From positions 1 through 17,899 of the forward strand of contig JBKGYS010000042.1 in assembly GCA_046545955.1 (NCBI GenBank): a stretch of 17,899 nt of DNA. The letters are read 5' to 3'. Origin of the DNA: SLAN01 sp046545955. Lineage in GTDB: Bacteria; Spirochaetota; Spirochaetia; DSM-27196; SKKC01. Numbering within the stretch: position 1 is the first letter of the stretch; every line of letters starts with the position of its first letter. The position numbers and the translations under genes are program-made. Positions 7,364-14,272 of this stretch are shown one piece after another. Below the pieces are notes generated by a model. The model was not told the DNA's origin. It was given only the letters and a program-made list of their open reading frames with translations, and did not search any database.

Positions 7364-7470
7364 ATAGCGCTCCCGCTCATGGAGCTTACTGTCCACCACC
7401 GTGGTGTGGCTTCGGCGTTTCGGCCGCCGGGCACTACGGTGCTTCCGGGAGGCTTTGCGATGGCATGCTT
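7364..7470 (+). promoter_or_regulatory. Candidate molybdenum cofactor (Moco) riboswitch in the moaA leader
   Basis: A long-range stem closes the element. AGC plus CTCCCG (7366-7368 and 7370-7375, bulged G7369) pairs with CGGGAG plus GCT (7446-7454), nine base pairs in all. Inside are several local hairpins: CACCA/TGGTG around 7394-7407, CGGC/GCCG (7413-7416 with 7423-7426), and GCAC/GTGC (7431-7434 with 7439-7442) closing a UACG tetraloop. The 3' strand of the closing stem contains the only good ribosome site (GGGAGG, 7447-7452), so forming the stem would hide it. Moco riboswitches are known directly ahead of moaA in other bacteria, for example E. coli. Position and architecture fit, but I could not align it base by base to the published consensus. 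Confidence 0.5.
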
Positions 7471-7490
7471 TTGGGGTTACCCTTCCTCTT

Positions 7491-8678
7491 GTGGAAGACC
7501 GCCTGGGAAGACCGCTTCGCGACCTGCGTATCTCGGTAATCGACGAGTGTAACTTCCGTTGCACCTACTGCATGCCACGCGAGCTTTTCGCCGAGGGGCA
7601 CCCGTTTCTCGCCCCGAGCGCGCTTTTGAGTTTCGACGAAATCGAAACGGTCGTACGAATCGGGGCTCGGCTCGGCGTGAACAAAGTAAAGATTACCGGT
7701 GGCGAGCCCCTGCTACGACCTGGCGTTCACAGACTTATCGAGCGCCTGAACAATATCCGGGGAATCGAAGACGTCGGGCTCATCACCAACGGCTATCACC
7801 TGCCACGCCTCGCAGGCTGGCTTCGCGCCGCGGGTTTGAAGCGGATAACGATAAGCCTTGACTCAGCGCGACCGGAAACGTTCGCAAAGATCGCCGACCG
7901 CTCGACGGGCCTCGACCAGGTCATAGCGGGAATCGATCGAGCAAAAGAGTGCGGTTTCGCCCCGATCAAATTGAACATGGTTGTCCAGCGGGGCGTCAAC
8001 GACGCAGAGGTTGTCGAAATGGCGCGGTTCGCCCGTGATCGCGGGCTCGAGCTGCGCTACATCGAATATATGGACGTTGGTCGTCGACACGACTTCCGCG
8101 ATTCGCTTCTCGTGCCCAACCGGGAGATTCGCGATACGCTCGACGCTGAGTTCGGACTCGAACCGCTGGAGCCTGACTTCTACGGCGAGGTAGCGCAGGC
8201 CTACCGCTATAAGGATACCGGATACGCTCCCGGGGGCGAGCGCGTCGGATTCATCTCGAGTATGACCGTCCCCTTTTGCGGGAGCTGCACACGGCTACGC
8301 CTTTCGGCCGATGGGAAAATGTATCGCTGTCTGTTCTCCGGTCTCGGGCTCGATATTCGAAAACTGCTCCGGCGCGGCGTTGTCGAACTTCCCGGAGAAG
8401 CGGGGCGAGATACCGTCTCGAGCGGACGGCCGGTGCGAACCGTTCCTGAAAACCGCCCCGCCGGGACGGAGGGAACGGATGCGCGGTCGAGCGAGACGCC
8501 GGATGGCAAGCCGGTGGAAGGAAGTAAGAGCGCTCCGGTCGAAGAGCAGCTTGAGTCGGCACTGCGAAAGTTCTGGGGTGTCCGCGAAGACCGGTACTCG
8601 GAGCTTCGTGCGGGCGGCGATATATCGCCGGACAGCGAGCAGGAGAACCGCGTAGAAATGTACCGCATGGGTGGATAG
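7491..8678 (+). CDS. moaA: GTP 3',8-cyclase MoaA (radical SAM)
   Basis: First enzyme of Moco synthesis: radical-SAM cyclisation of GTP to 3',8-cyclo-GTP, which MoaC converts to cPMP. Counting from GTG 7491 (395 residues), the N-terminal cluster motif CNFRCTYC is at 20-27, the SAM motif TGGEPL at 69-74, the second cluster CGSC...C at C263/C266/C280, and the essential C-terminal Gly-Gly ends MYRMGG. An insertion of about 50 residues (roughly 299-353), rich in Pro, Gly, Ser, Glu and Arg, separates the second cluster from the conserved RYSELR tail and makes the protein longer than the usual ~330. GTG 7491 gives MEDRLGRPLRDLRIS, matching family N-termini, but it lacks a ribosome site. A longer frame to GTG 7401 would run through the leader structure and is rejected. 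It heads the moaA-moaE run. Confidence 0.92.
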   Translation: MEDRLGRPLRDLRISVIDECNFRCTYCMPRELFAEGHPFLAPSALLSFDEIETVVRIGARLGVNKVKITGGEPLLRPGVHRLIERLNNIRGIEDVGLITNGYHLPRLAGWLRAAGLKRITISLDSARPETFAKIADRSTGLDQVIAGIDRAKECGFAPIKLNMVVQRGVNDAEVVEMARFARDRGLELRYIEYMDVGRRHDFRDSLLVPNREIRDTLDAEFGLEPLEPDFYGEVAQAYRYKDTGYAPGGERVGFISSMTVPFCGSCTRLRLSADGKMYRCLFSGLGLDIRKLLRRGVVELPGEAGRDTVSSGRPVRTVPENRPAGTEGTDARSSETPDGKPVEGSKSAPVEEQLESALRKFWGVREDRYSELRAGGDISPDSEQENRVEMYRMGG

Positions 8679-8693
8679 CCGCCCTATTCGATC

Positions 8694-8699
8694 AAGGAG
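8694..8699 (+). promoter_or_regulatory. Ribosome binding site that fixes the moaC GTG start
   Basis: AAGGAG sits 7 bases before GTG 8707. The open frame extends back to ATG 8671, but that start overlaps the end of moaA and has no such site, and the residues before the GTG do not resemble MoaC. Confidence 0.8.
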
Positions 8700-8706
8700 T
8701 CGCCAA

Positions 8707-9222
8707 GTGTCATCCCATATTAACGAATCGGGTACGCCGCGCATGGTTGATGTTGGGGCAAAGTCGTCCACGCTCCGCCGCGCGACGGCCGAAGGGCGCG
8801 TTTATCTTCCGGTTGCGCTCGATAAGGATCCCACCTCGCGCGAATGGTGGAGTCCAAAGGGGCCGGTGTTTCAGACCGCGATCATCGCCGGAGTTCAGGG
8901 AGCGAAAGCCACAGCGAGTACCATACCACTGTGTCATCCGCTTCCGATAACGCGCTGCGATGTGAGCGTGGAGCCGGTGGAAATGGAGAGAGAAACCGGG
9001 TCGCAGATACTCGTGCGCTGTACCGTGGAGACGGATGCAAAGACCGGCGTCGAGATGGAGGCGCTGTGTGGGGTAAGCGCAGCGTGTCTGACCGTGTACG
9101 ATATGGGGAAGTCGGTGACGCACGGTATCACGATCGGTTCGATCGAGCTGGTCGAGAAAACCGGAGGAAAGCGCGACTGGCACCGCGATGAAACGGGAAA
9201 CCATCAACCTGAAGGAAGCTGA
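8707..9222 (+). CDS. moaC: Cyclic pyranopterin monophosphate synthase MoaC
   Basis: Converts 3',8-cyclo-GTP from MoaA into cyclic pyranopterin monophosphate in the cytosol. It has 171 residues, close to E. coli MoaC (161), and begins VSSHINESGTPRMVDVGAKS, which matches the E. coli N-terminus in pattern. Conserved elements: KGPVFQTAIIAG (51-62), PLCHPL (74-79), KTGVEMEAL (112-120) and VYDMGK (130-135), containing the catalytic Asp and Lys, and the C-terminal TGGK loop (152-155). The start is the GTG at 8707, set by AAGGAG. It follows moaA by 28 bases and precedes the mobA fusion by 8 bases, indicating one transcript. The short tail after GGKRDW is poorly conserved. Confidence 0.95.
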   Translation: MSSHINESGTPRMVDVGAKSSTLRRATAEGRVYLPVALDKDPTSREWWSPKGPVFQTAIIAGVQGAKATASTIPLCHPLPITRCDVSVEPVEMERETGSQILVRCTVETDAKTGVEMEALCGVSAACLTVYDMGKSVTHGITIGSIELVEKTGGKRDWHRDETGNHQPEGS

Positions 9223-9230
9223 ATACCGCT

Positions 9231-10460
9231 ATGAAGCTTAAGAGTGCACCGGGGGGCTGGTACCTGCACCCCTTTGAAATCGGCGTTACGGGAGGATCGC
9301 GCGAGAAGCGATCGGCGCTCGCCGAGATGCTCGCCGGCAAACTATCGGGCGAAGGCCGTAGCTGCGGTTTTATCGCGCTTGACAATGAATCGGAAGAAGG
9401 GACTCTCTCGCCGGCGGAGGCCCGGACGTTTTCCGATCGGACACGCATTGACGTTGCCAACGGCCCGCGCGGACCGGAAACTTCGCTCATGCAACAGAGC
9501 ATGGCGACGGTGGATACCCTCGTGGTGGCAGGCGCCGAGCTCCCCCCGATCCCCGCGCTGGTAATGTTCGAGGGTAGCGCTCGCGAGTCCATACGCACCG
9601 GTAAGGCCCCGATCGCGGTTATCCACGAGGGGAATGACGCCACGAGAGCGCGAGATTTTGCCCGACGAGTCGGTGCCGCCCACGTGCTCGCAGTGACAGA
9701 CCGCGAAGCGATCCTTGAAGCCGTCCGCGGGTTTTTCGATGGGCGAATCCCAGCGGTGCACGGGCTGGTACTCGCCGGCGGCAAGAGCACCCGCATGGGG
9801 CGCGACAAAGCTGCTATTGAGTTTACGCCTGGAACGAGTCAGGCGCGGCGCGCGGCCGAACTTCTATCGCAGGTATGCGATTCGGTGTACCTGTCCGCTC
9901 GTGCCGAACAGCCGCTGCCCGAGGATACGAAGCATGTTCCGGTTATTCCCGATCTCTACGATGGCTTTGGTCCGCTCGCCGGAATCCTCAGCGCCTTCGC
10001 GCACGACCCTCGGGCAGCGTGGTTCGTCGTCGGGTGCGATATGCCGCTTCTTGAATCGGGCGATGTGCGCGAACTGTTCCGGAGGCGCAACCCGTATCGC
10101 CTCGCGACCTGCTTTGCCACGCCCGCCGATTCGCCCCAGGGGCACACGCCGGCCCAAGGCGACAGAAGCGAGGATGGGAGCTCCTCAGCTGGCTCCCATC
10201 CACGGGCCCCGGATGCATCGCCGGAGCTTCTTCCCGAACCACTATGCGCCGTTTACGAGCCGAAAGCGCGCACCCGCATGTTCACCTTCCTTGCCGAAGG
10301 CGTCACCTGCCCCCGCTGGATGCTCAGAAACGGCGGCGCCGACTATATACTTCCCTCGAGACCGCAGGCGGTCTACAACGCGAACGACGCGGGCGACCTT
10401 GCCCGGGCCAAAGCGTACGCCCGCGCTGCAGGCAACGTCGGCGAAAAGGAGGCGTGGTAA
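9231..10460 (+). CDS. mobA: MobB-like domain fused to MobA (Moco guanylyltransferase)
   Basis: A 409-residue two-domain protein. The C-terminal half (about 176-400) is MobA, which joins GMP to Mo-molybdopterin to give the guanine dinucleotide cofactor: nucleotide loop LAGGKSTRMGRDKA (181-194), DLYDGFGPLAGI (241-252), metal site CDMPL (269-273), EPLCAVY (336-342) and NANDAGDL (383-390). The N-terminal half (about 1-170) resembles the MobB adaptor GTPase in layout: a first strand and loop at EIGVTGGSREKRSALAEML (16-34), a central VVAGAEL strand (98-104), and a late HVLAVTD strand (151-157). The expected P-loop GxxGxGK(S/T) is degraded, so GTP binding is doubtful. Residues about 299-334 are a Ser/Pro/Gly-rich insertion within the MobA fold. 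The gene lies between moaC and moeA, and its stop overlaps the moeA start. The MobA half is sure; the MobB half is inferred. Confidence 0.85.
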   Translation: MKLKSAPGGWYLHPFEIGVTGGSREKRSALAEMLAGKLSGEGRSCGFIALDNESEEGTLSPAEARTFSDRTRIDVANGPRGPETSLMQQSMATVDTLVVAGAELPPIPALVMFEGSARESIRTGKAPIAVIHEGNDATRARDFARRVGAAHVLAVTDREAILEAVRGFFDGRIPAVHGLVLAGGKSTRMGRDKAAIEFTPGTSQARRAAELLSQVCDSVYLSARAEQPLPEDTKHVPVIPDLYDGFGPLAGILSAFAHDPRAAWFVVGCDMPLLESGDVRELFRRRNPYRLATCFATPADSPQGHTPAQGDRSEDGSSSAGSHPRAPDASPELLPEPLCAVYEPKARTRMFTFLAEGVTCPRWMLRNGGADYILPSRPQAVYNANDAGDLARAKAYARAAGNVGEKEAW

Positions 10461-11776
10461 TGAGCGAGACAAAGACTCAAGCCCCCCTTCGCGGTCCCGG
10501 TGAACTGATTTCCGTCGCCGAGGCCGAACGGACAATGGCGGCGCTTGTTCGCGAAAGCCTCGGAACACCCGCCGAAGAACGCGTTTCGCTTGCCCGCAGC
10601 ACAGGCCGCACTCTCGCCCGAGCGGTGCCGGCCGACCGGGACGGTCCTCCCTACAACCGCGCGATGATGGACGGAATCGCGGTACGGGCATCCGATTGGA
10701 ATCGCGCGAACACGGCCGGAGAAAAGGTCAAACGTATCGCCGTACACGCGGCCGGAGCCGATCCCGGCGCTGCTGCCCCCGACGGACACCCGAAGGCGGT
10801 GTGCGTTGAAATTACCACCGGCGCGAGCGTTCCGCACGGGTTCGACGCGGTGATCCCCTATGAGTCGCTCGAAGAGCGTGATATCAACGGAAGCCGGTAT
10901 TTTAATTCTACCGCGACAGCGGAACCCGCGAAAACGGGGATGCACATCCACCCCCGCGGCGCCGACTACCGCAAAGACCAACCACTTCTCATGCCGGGTA
11001 CCCGCGTTACGAGCTCCGCGGCGGCGATCCTCGCTACCTGCGGCGTCACCGAGGTGCCCGTGCGTCGCCGGCCGCGGGTCGCGATCCTGTCCACCGGCGA
11101 CGAACTGGTTTCGGTAGACCGGCGGCCGCAGGCGTATCAGATTCGCGCCTCGAACCAGTGGAGCCTTCGCGCCGAGCTGGAGGGATGGGGGTTTCCCGTG
11201 TCGTGGTCCGGGCTGGTAGACGACAACACAGTCGCGATCCGCGACCGGGTGCAGGAGCTCGTGCGTGGGCACGACATCATCGTACTAAGCGGTGCGATGT
11301 CGCGCGGACTCTACGACTCGGTGCCTTCGGTACTCGCAGAGCTCGGGGTGCGCGTGGATGTACACGGCGTCCGGCAAAAGCCCGGCAAACCGCTGCTTCT
11401 CGGAACCGCAGGAAGCACGCTGGTCGTCGGTCTACCCGGCAATCCGGTCTCTTCGCTCGTGTGCCTGCGGCGCTACCTCGTACCCGCCCTTGCCGGATGG
11501 GAAGTCGGCGAGACGCCCGAAGCGGCCGATCTCGCGTTCGGCGTTAGCGGACTTGATGCAATCCTCGCGAGCGACATATCCTTTCCGGCGGAATTGACGT
11601 ATTTTCCAGCGGTGCGATTAGCTGCGGGAGACGGTTTAACCGTCGAGGCGATTGCAGGTCATGGGTCGGGCGACATGTATCAGCTTGTCGGCAGTTTCGG
11701 CGTGGCCGAGATCCCGCAGGCTACCGCGCACGTGCGCGCCGGCAGTACCGTGCGCGTGTACCCCTGGGCACAATAG
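10460..11776 (+). CDS. moeA: Molybdopterin molybdotransferase MoeA
   Basis: Inserts molybdate into adenylated molybdopterin. It has 438 residues. Motifs: NRAMMDGIAV (66-75), TGASVPHGFDAVIPYE (120-135), STGDEL (211-216), SGAMSRGLYDSVPSVL (277-292) and LPGNPVSS (325-332), followed by the C-terminal beta-barrel domain. The 277-286 loop, usually SGG(V/T)S.G..D, reads SGAMSRGLYD here: the second Gly and the following positions differ but the Asp remains. The start is ATG 10460, which overlaps the mobA stop as TAATG, with AAAAGGAGG 7 bases upstream. A frame reaching back to 10244 only shadows mobA. Coupling to mobA suggests the two products are made in step. No mogA/moaB gene, whose product activates molybdopterin for MoeA, is visible. 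Confidence 0.94.
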   Translation: MSETKTQAPLRGPGELISVAEAERTMAALVRESLGTPAEERVSLARSTGRTLARAVPADRDGPPYNRAMMDGIAVRASDWNRANTAGEKVKRIAVHAAGADPGAAAPDGHPKAVCVEITTGASVPHGFDAVIPYESLEERDINGSRYFNSTATAEPAKTGMHIHPRGADYRKDQPLLMPGTRVTSSAAAILATCGVTEVPVRRRPRVAILSTGDELVSVDRRPQAYQIRASNQWSLRAELEGWGFPVSWSGLVDDNTVAIRDRVQELVRGHDIIVLSGAMSRGLYDSVPSVLAELGVRVDVHGVRQKPGKPLLLGTAGSTLVVGLPGNPVSSLVCLRRYLVPALAGWEVGETPEAADLAFGVSGLDAILASDISFPAELTYFPAVRLAAGDGLTVEAIAGHGSGDMYQLVGSFGVAEIPQATAHVRAGSTVRVYPWAQ

Positions 11777-11816
11777 AGAAGCAACGGCGCCGGACACAGA
11801 CAACGGAGGCACAACA

Positions 11817-12086
11817 ATGGATCAGGCAGCGACAACCGGGACGGTAACCATTCTGTATTTCGCTCAGTTTCGCGAGGAAGCCGGAACAAGCCGCGAAACC
11901 GTGCGTATACCACCGGACCGTCGGGCCACCGCGGAAACGCTCTTTGATCAGGTCTGTTCGGCGCACGGATTCTCGCTGGGTAAATCGGTGGTTCGCCCTG
12001 CGATAAACGGCGCCTACGCCCGGTGGAACGACCCGGTTCAACCTGACGACGAACTTGTGTTCATACCGCCGGTAGCCGGAGGATGA
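11817..12086 (+). CDS. moaD: Molybdopterin synthase small subunit / sulfur carrier MoaD
   Basis: Ubiquitin-fold sulfur carrier of 89 residues ending in the required Gly-Gly (PPVAGG), which MoeB adenylates and which then carries a thiocarboxylate into the active site of MoaE. The body shows the beta-grasp pattern (VTILYFAQFREEAG at 10-23, then DDELVFIPPVAGG at 77-89). The start at ATG 11817 has GGAGG 7 bases upstream; a longer frame from 11652 overlaps moeA in another frame and is rejected. It lies 40 bases after moeA. Its stop overlaps the first possible moaE ATG as ATGA, so the two subunits are translationally linked. Confidence 0.92.
   Translation: MDQAATTGTVTILYFAQFREEAGTSRETVRIPPDRRATAETLFDQVCSAHGFSLGKSVVRPAINGAYARWNDPVQPDDELVFIPPVAGG
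12078..12082 (+). promoter_or_regulatory. Ribosome binding site for moaE within the end of moaD
   Basis: GGAGG, formed by the final two Gly codons of moaD, lies 6 bases before ATG 12089 but directly abuts ATG 12083. The spacing favours 12089 as the moaE start. The same bases encode the catalytic Gly-Gly tail and the ribosome site of the partner subunit. Confidence 0.7.
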
Positions 12087-12088
12087 CA

Positions 12089-12538
12089 ATGCCCGAACGC
12101 CGGGAGGATATTCATTTCGAGGTGCGGGATGAAGCGATCGAACCATTGATCGCAGAACGCACGCGGCAACAAGTCGCGGCACACCCCGAGACCGGTGCGA
12201 CGGTACACTTCGAAGGTTGGGTGCGCAACTCGCACAAAGGTCGCCGCGTGACAAGCCTCTCCTATTCGGCCTACGAGCGACTCGCCGATACCGAAGGCTA
12301 CGCGATTCTCGGGGAAGCGGTGAGGACCTACGGTTTGACCTTCGCCTCCGCCGTCCACCGAACCGGAGATTTGTCGATCGGGGAAATGTCAATCTGGATT
12401 ATCGCGGGTGCCGCGCATCGCGGCACGGCATTCGAGGGGTGCCGCTACGTAATTGAGGAGATGAAGCGGCGGCTTCCGGTCTGGAAACACGAGTTCTACG
12501 ACGACGGCAGCGACGACTGGGTACACGCAGGCTCATAA
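12089..12538 (+). CDS. moaE: Molybdopterin synthase large subunit MoaE
   Basis: Catalytic subunit that, with MoaD thiocarboxylate, adds the dithiolene sulfurs to cPMP to give molybdopterin. It has 149 residues, the usual length. Family motifs: VHFEGWVRNSHKGRRV (39-54), HRTGDLSIGE (90-99), AAHRGTAFEGCRYVIEEMKRRLPVWKHE split as AHRGTAF (109-115) and MKRRLPVWKHE (125-135), with the catalytic Lys pair at K126 and K133, and a closing W near the C-terminus. It is the last gene of the plus-strand Moco run and converges on the chemoreceptor gene across 31 bases, where no U-tract terminator is seen. An alternative start six bases earlier is possible. Confidence 0.94.
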   Translation: MPERREDIHFEVRDEAIEPLIAERTRQQVAAHPETGATVHFEGWVRNSHKGRRVTSLSYSAYERLADTEGYAILGEAVRTYGLTFASAVHRTGDLSIGEMSIWIIAGAAHRGTAFEGCRYVIEEMKRRLPVWKHEFYDDGSDDWVHAGS

Positions 12539-12542
12539 AGTC

Positions 12543-12569
12543 GCACAAGCAGAAACATACGCGTTGTGC
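12543..12569. terminator. Weak hairpin between convergent moaE and chemoreceptor genes
   Basis: GCACAA (12543-12548) and TTGTGC (12564-12569) are perfect 6-bp arms across a 15-base loop. A competing stem, GCGTT/AACGC (12561-12565 with 12572-12576), overlaps it. Neither is followed by a T-run, so a role in termination is only possible. Confidence 0.25.
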
Positions 12570-14210
12570 CTAACGCGCCCGAGTAATTCGCTGTATATCC
12601 TGTTGAATCTTCGAATCCGCGAGCAGTTCGTTCAGTCTATCGCGAAGCTCGCTGTCGGATTTATGCAGCACCATCACCACATCCAGCTTCGTCAGGCGTT
12701 CGGTGGCCGGTACTATGTCCCCCGCGAAATACTGTCGGGAAATGTGCTGCCCGACGTTTCGCTCGGTTACAACACCGTCGACCCGACGCCAGATGAGCTT
12801 ACTCATCCCTTCGATATCGTTGTTCACCTCTTCGACGGTGACCTTATTCCGGTCTATGCAGTCGGCGGCGTACGACCCACGCTGCGCGGCCAATGTCTTG
12901 CCGTGGAAGTGATCGTTTGAAAGCATATCGCCGGCTTCGGCCGTTTTGTAGTGAACGAAAACGACCGGCTCAAAGGTGGCGTACGGGTCGGTTACAACGA
13001 CTTGCTCCCCCTCGAACAGCGGATTCGGCCAGCCCACGTTCGCGATTATCCGGATCGCACCGGCCTTGAACTCATTAATTATGCTGTCGAATTCGTCCGC
13101 CTGGTAATCGAGTGAGTACCCGAGCGTTCTATTGAACAGATTCATTATGTCGATGCTTAATCCTGCCGATGCGCCGTCACGCAGATACACCCACGGCGGA
13201 TACGCTATGTCGTGCCCTACGCGCAGTACGGCCGTATCGCCGTTGGATGCTGCATTCCCGCTCGCGTCGTTTCTCGCCTGTTGAATTTCGCGAATAAGCG
13301 CCCGCGCGTTCTCTTCGAGCTCTTCGAGCGCTTTGGCGTTATCCTGTTCCTGTGCGAGCCCCCCGGATATATGGCGCGAACTCTCCGAAAGCGCCTGCGT
13401 GCTCTCTTTGAGCGTCTGCATGTTGCGTTCTATCTCTTCGACACTCCTGGCCTGATCGGAGGCCGAGACGGCTATCTCGTCGACCGCCTGCCCGGCTTCC
13501 TGCAGTGCGTTCGCCGAGCGCGTGGTTTCTTCCTGAATTCCTTCGATCTGACCAGTTACCCGATTCTTAGTCTGTTCAAACCCGGACAGGCTTTCGCTGG
13601 TCGTTTCCATATCCTTTTCCAGGGTCCCGAGCAGAGATTCGATTGTCGTAGTCAGCGATCGACTTCGCTCGGATAGCTTCTTTACCTCACTCGCAACCAC
13701 CGCAAAACCCCGGCCGTGTTCACCCGCACGCGCGGCTTCGATAGCCGCGTTCAATGACAACAGATGCGTCTGCTCGGAAATGTCTTCGATTGCGTCCACC
13801 GTTTCACCGATCTTGCGCGAAGCGTCGGACACCTTATCAAAAAGCTTCCGGAAACTCGCAAACTGGTGTTCCATTTCCCGGAGTGAACTCGTAACCTCGT
13901 GCGTAGTACGGTCGGCCTGGCTCGCTACCTCGTTAGCAACTCCAAGCCGTTCTTTCGCCGTACCGACATGGGTCACAATCGCGTCGGAAAGAGCGCTGCT
14001 TTCCTGTAGCTCGCGATACACGCCATCGAGAGAGTTTACATTCTCCTCGTTGGAGCGAACCATTTCCTGACTGAACGAGCCGTTTATCGCGGCGACCGAC
14101 AGCATTTCTCGAAGATTGCCGGAGAGTTTCTTGAATATCTGTTCGAATTGCGAGAGGGCATTCCGGCACCACTCGATCTCGGCGTCGGCGCGTGGGGGTT
14201 GCTCGCTCAT
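12570..14210 (-). CDS. Soluble methyl-accepting chemotaxis protein with C-terminal solute-binding (SBP_bac_3-like) domain
   Basis: Chemoreceptor of 546 residues without any membrane segment or signal peptide. The signalling domain comes first: a long helical region whose hairpin tip is ISEQTHLLSLNAAIEAARAG (144-163) followed by EHGRGFAVVASEVKKLSERS (164-183), the conserved CheA/CheW contact. After a coiled-coil stretch to about 310, residues 327-546 resemble a family 3 solute-binding protein, beginning VLRVGHDIAYPPWVYL and running through TDPYATFEPVVFVHY. The usual 'siTpeR' motif that grips the amino-acid carboxylate is replaced by GWPNPLFEGEQ, so the ligand is probably not a simple amino acid. 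The ATG at 14210 is chosen over a TTG at 14255. A promoter-like -10 lies 7 bases before it. Presumably it signals through cytoplasmic CheA to the flagella. Confidence 0.88.
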   Translation of the reverse strand: MSEQPPRADAEIEWCRNALSQFEQIFKKLSGNLREMLSVAAINGSFSQEMVRSNEENVNSLDGVYRELQESSALSDAIVTHVGTAKERLGVANEVASQADRTTHEVTSSLREMEHQFASFRKLFDKVSDASRKIGETVDAIEDISEQTHLLSLNAAIEAARAGEHGRGFAVVASEVKKLSERSRSLTTTIESLLGTLEKDMETTSESLSGFEQTKNRVTGQIEGIQEETTRSANALQEAGQAVDEIAVSASDQARSVEEIERNMQTLKESTQALSESSRHISGGLAQEQDNAKALEELEENARALIREIQQARNDASGNAASNGDTAVLRVGHDIAYPPWVYLRDGASAGLSIDIMNLFNRTLGYSLDYQADEFDSIINEFKAGAIRIIANVGWPNPLFEGEQVVVTDPYATFEPVVFVHYKTAEAGDMLSNDHFHGKTLAAQRGSYAADCIDRNKVTVEEVNNDIEGMSKLIWRRVDGVVTERNVGQHISRQYFAGDIVPATERLTKLDVVMVLHKSDSELRDRLNELLADSKIQQDIQRITRAR

Positions 14211-14217
14211 GCGTGCA

Positions 14218-14247
14218 AGTGTAGAAGCTGTGCTACAAAGATGTAAA
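14218..14247 (-). promoter_or_regulatory. Promoter of the chemoreceptor gene, predicted leaderless start
   Basis: On the minus strand TTTACA (14242-14247) and TACACT (14218-14223) are 18 bases apart. The -10 ends 7 bases before the ATG at 14210, so transcription would start at or within a base or two of the start codon, consistent with the absence of a ribosome site. Confidence 0.5.
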
Positions 14248-14272
14248 GCAAGCAACGTAATATCGCCGGCAG

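Noticed and set aside
7401..7490. Longer MoaA start at GTG 7401
   Set aside because: It would place coding sequence inside the closed leader structure, and the added 30 Arg-rich residues have no counterpart in MoaA proteins.
10244..10459. MoeA extended upstream by 72 residues
   Set aside because: The region is the end of mobA in another frame. The ATG at 10460 has a perfect ribosome site and matches family length.
10373..11272. 299-residue open frame on the minus strand
   Set aside because: Shadow of moeA/mobA in GC-rich sequence; no family features.
14211..14255. Chemoreceptor start at TTG 14255
   Set aside because: The extra 15 residues are not receptor-like and this stretch holds the promoter -10 box; ATG 14210 is more plausible.
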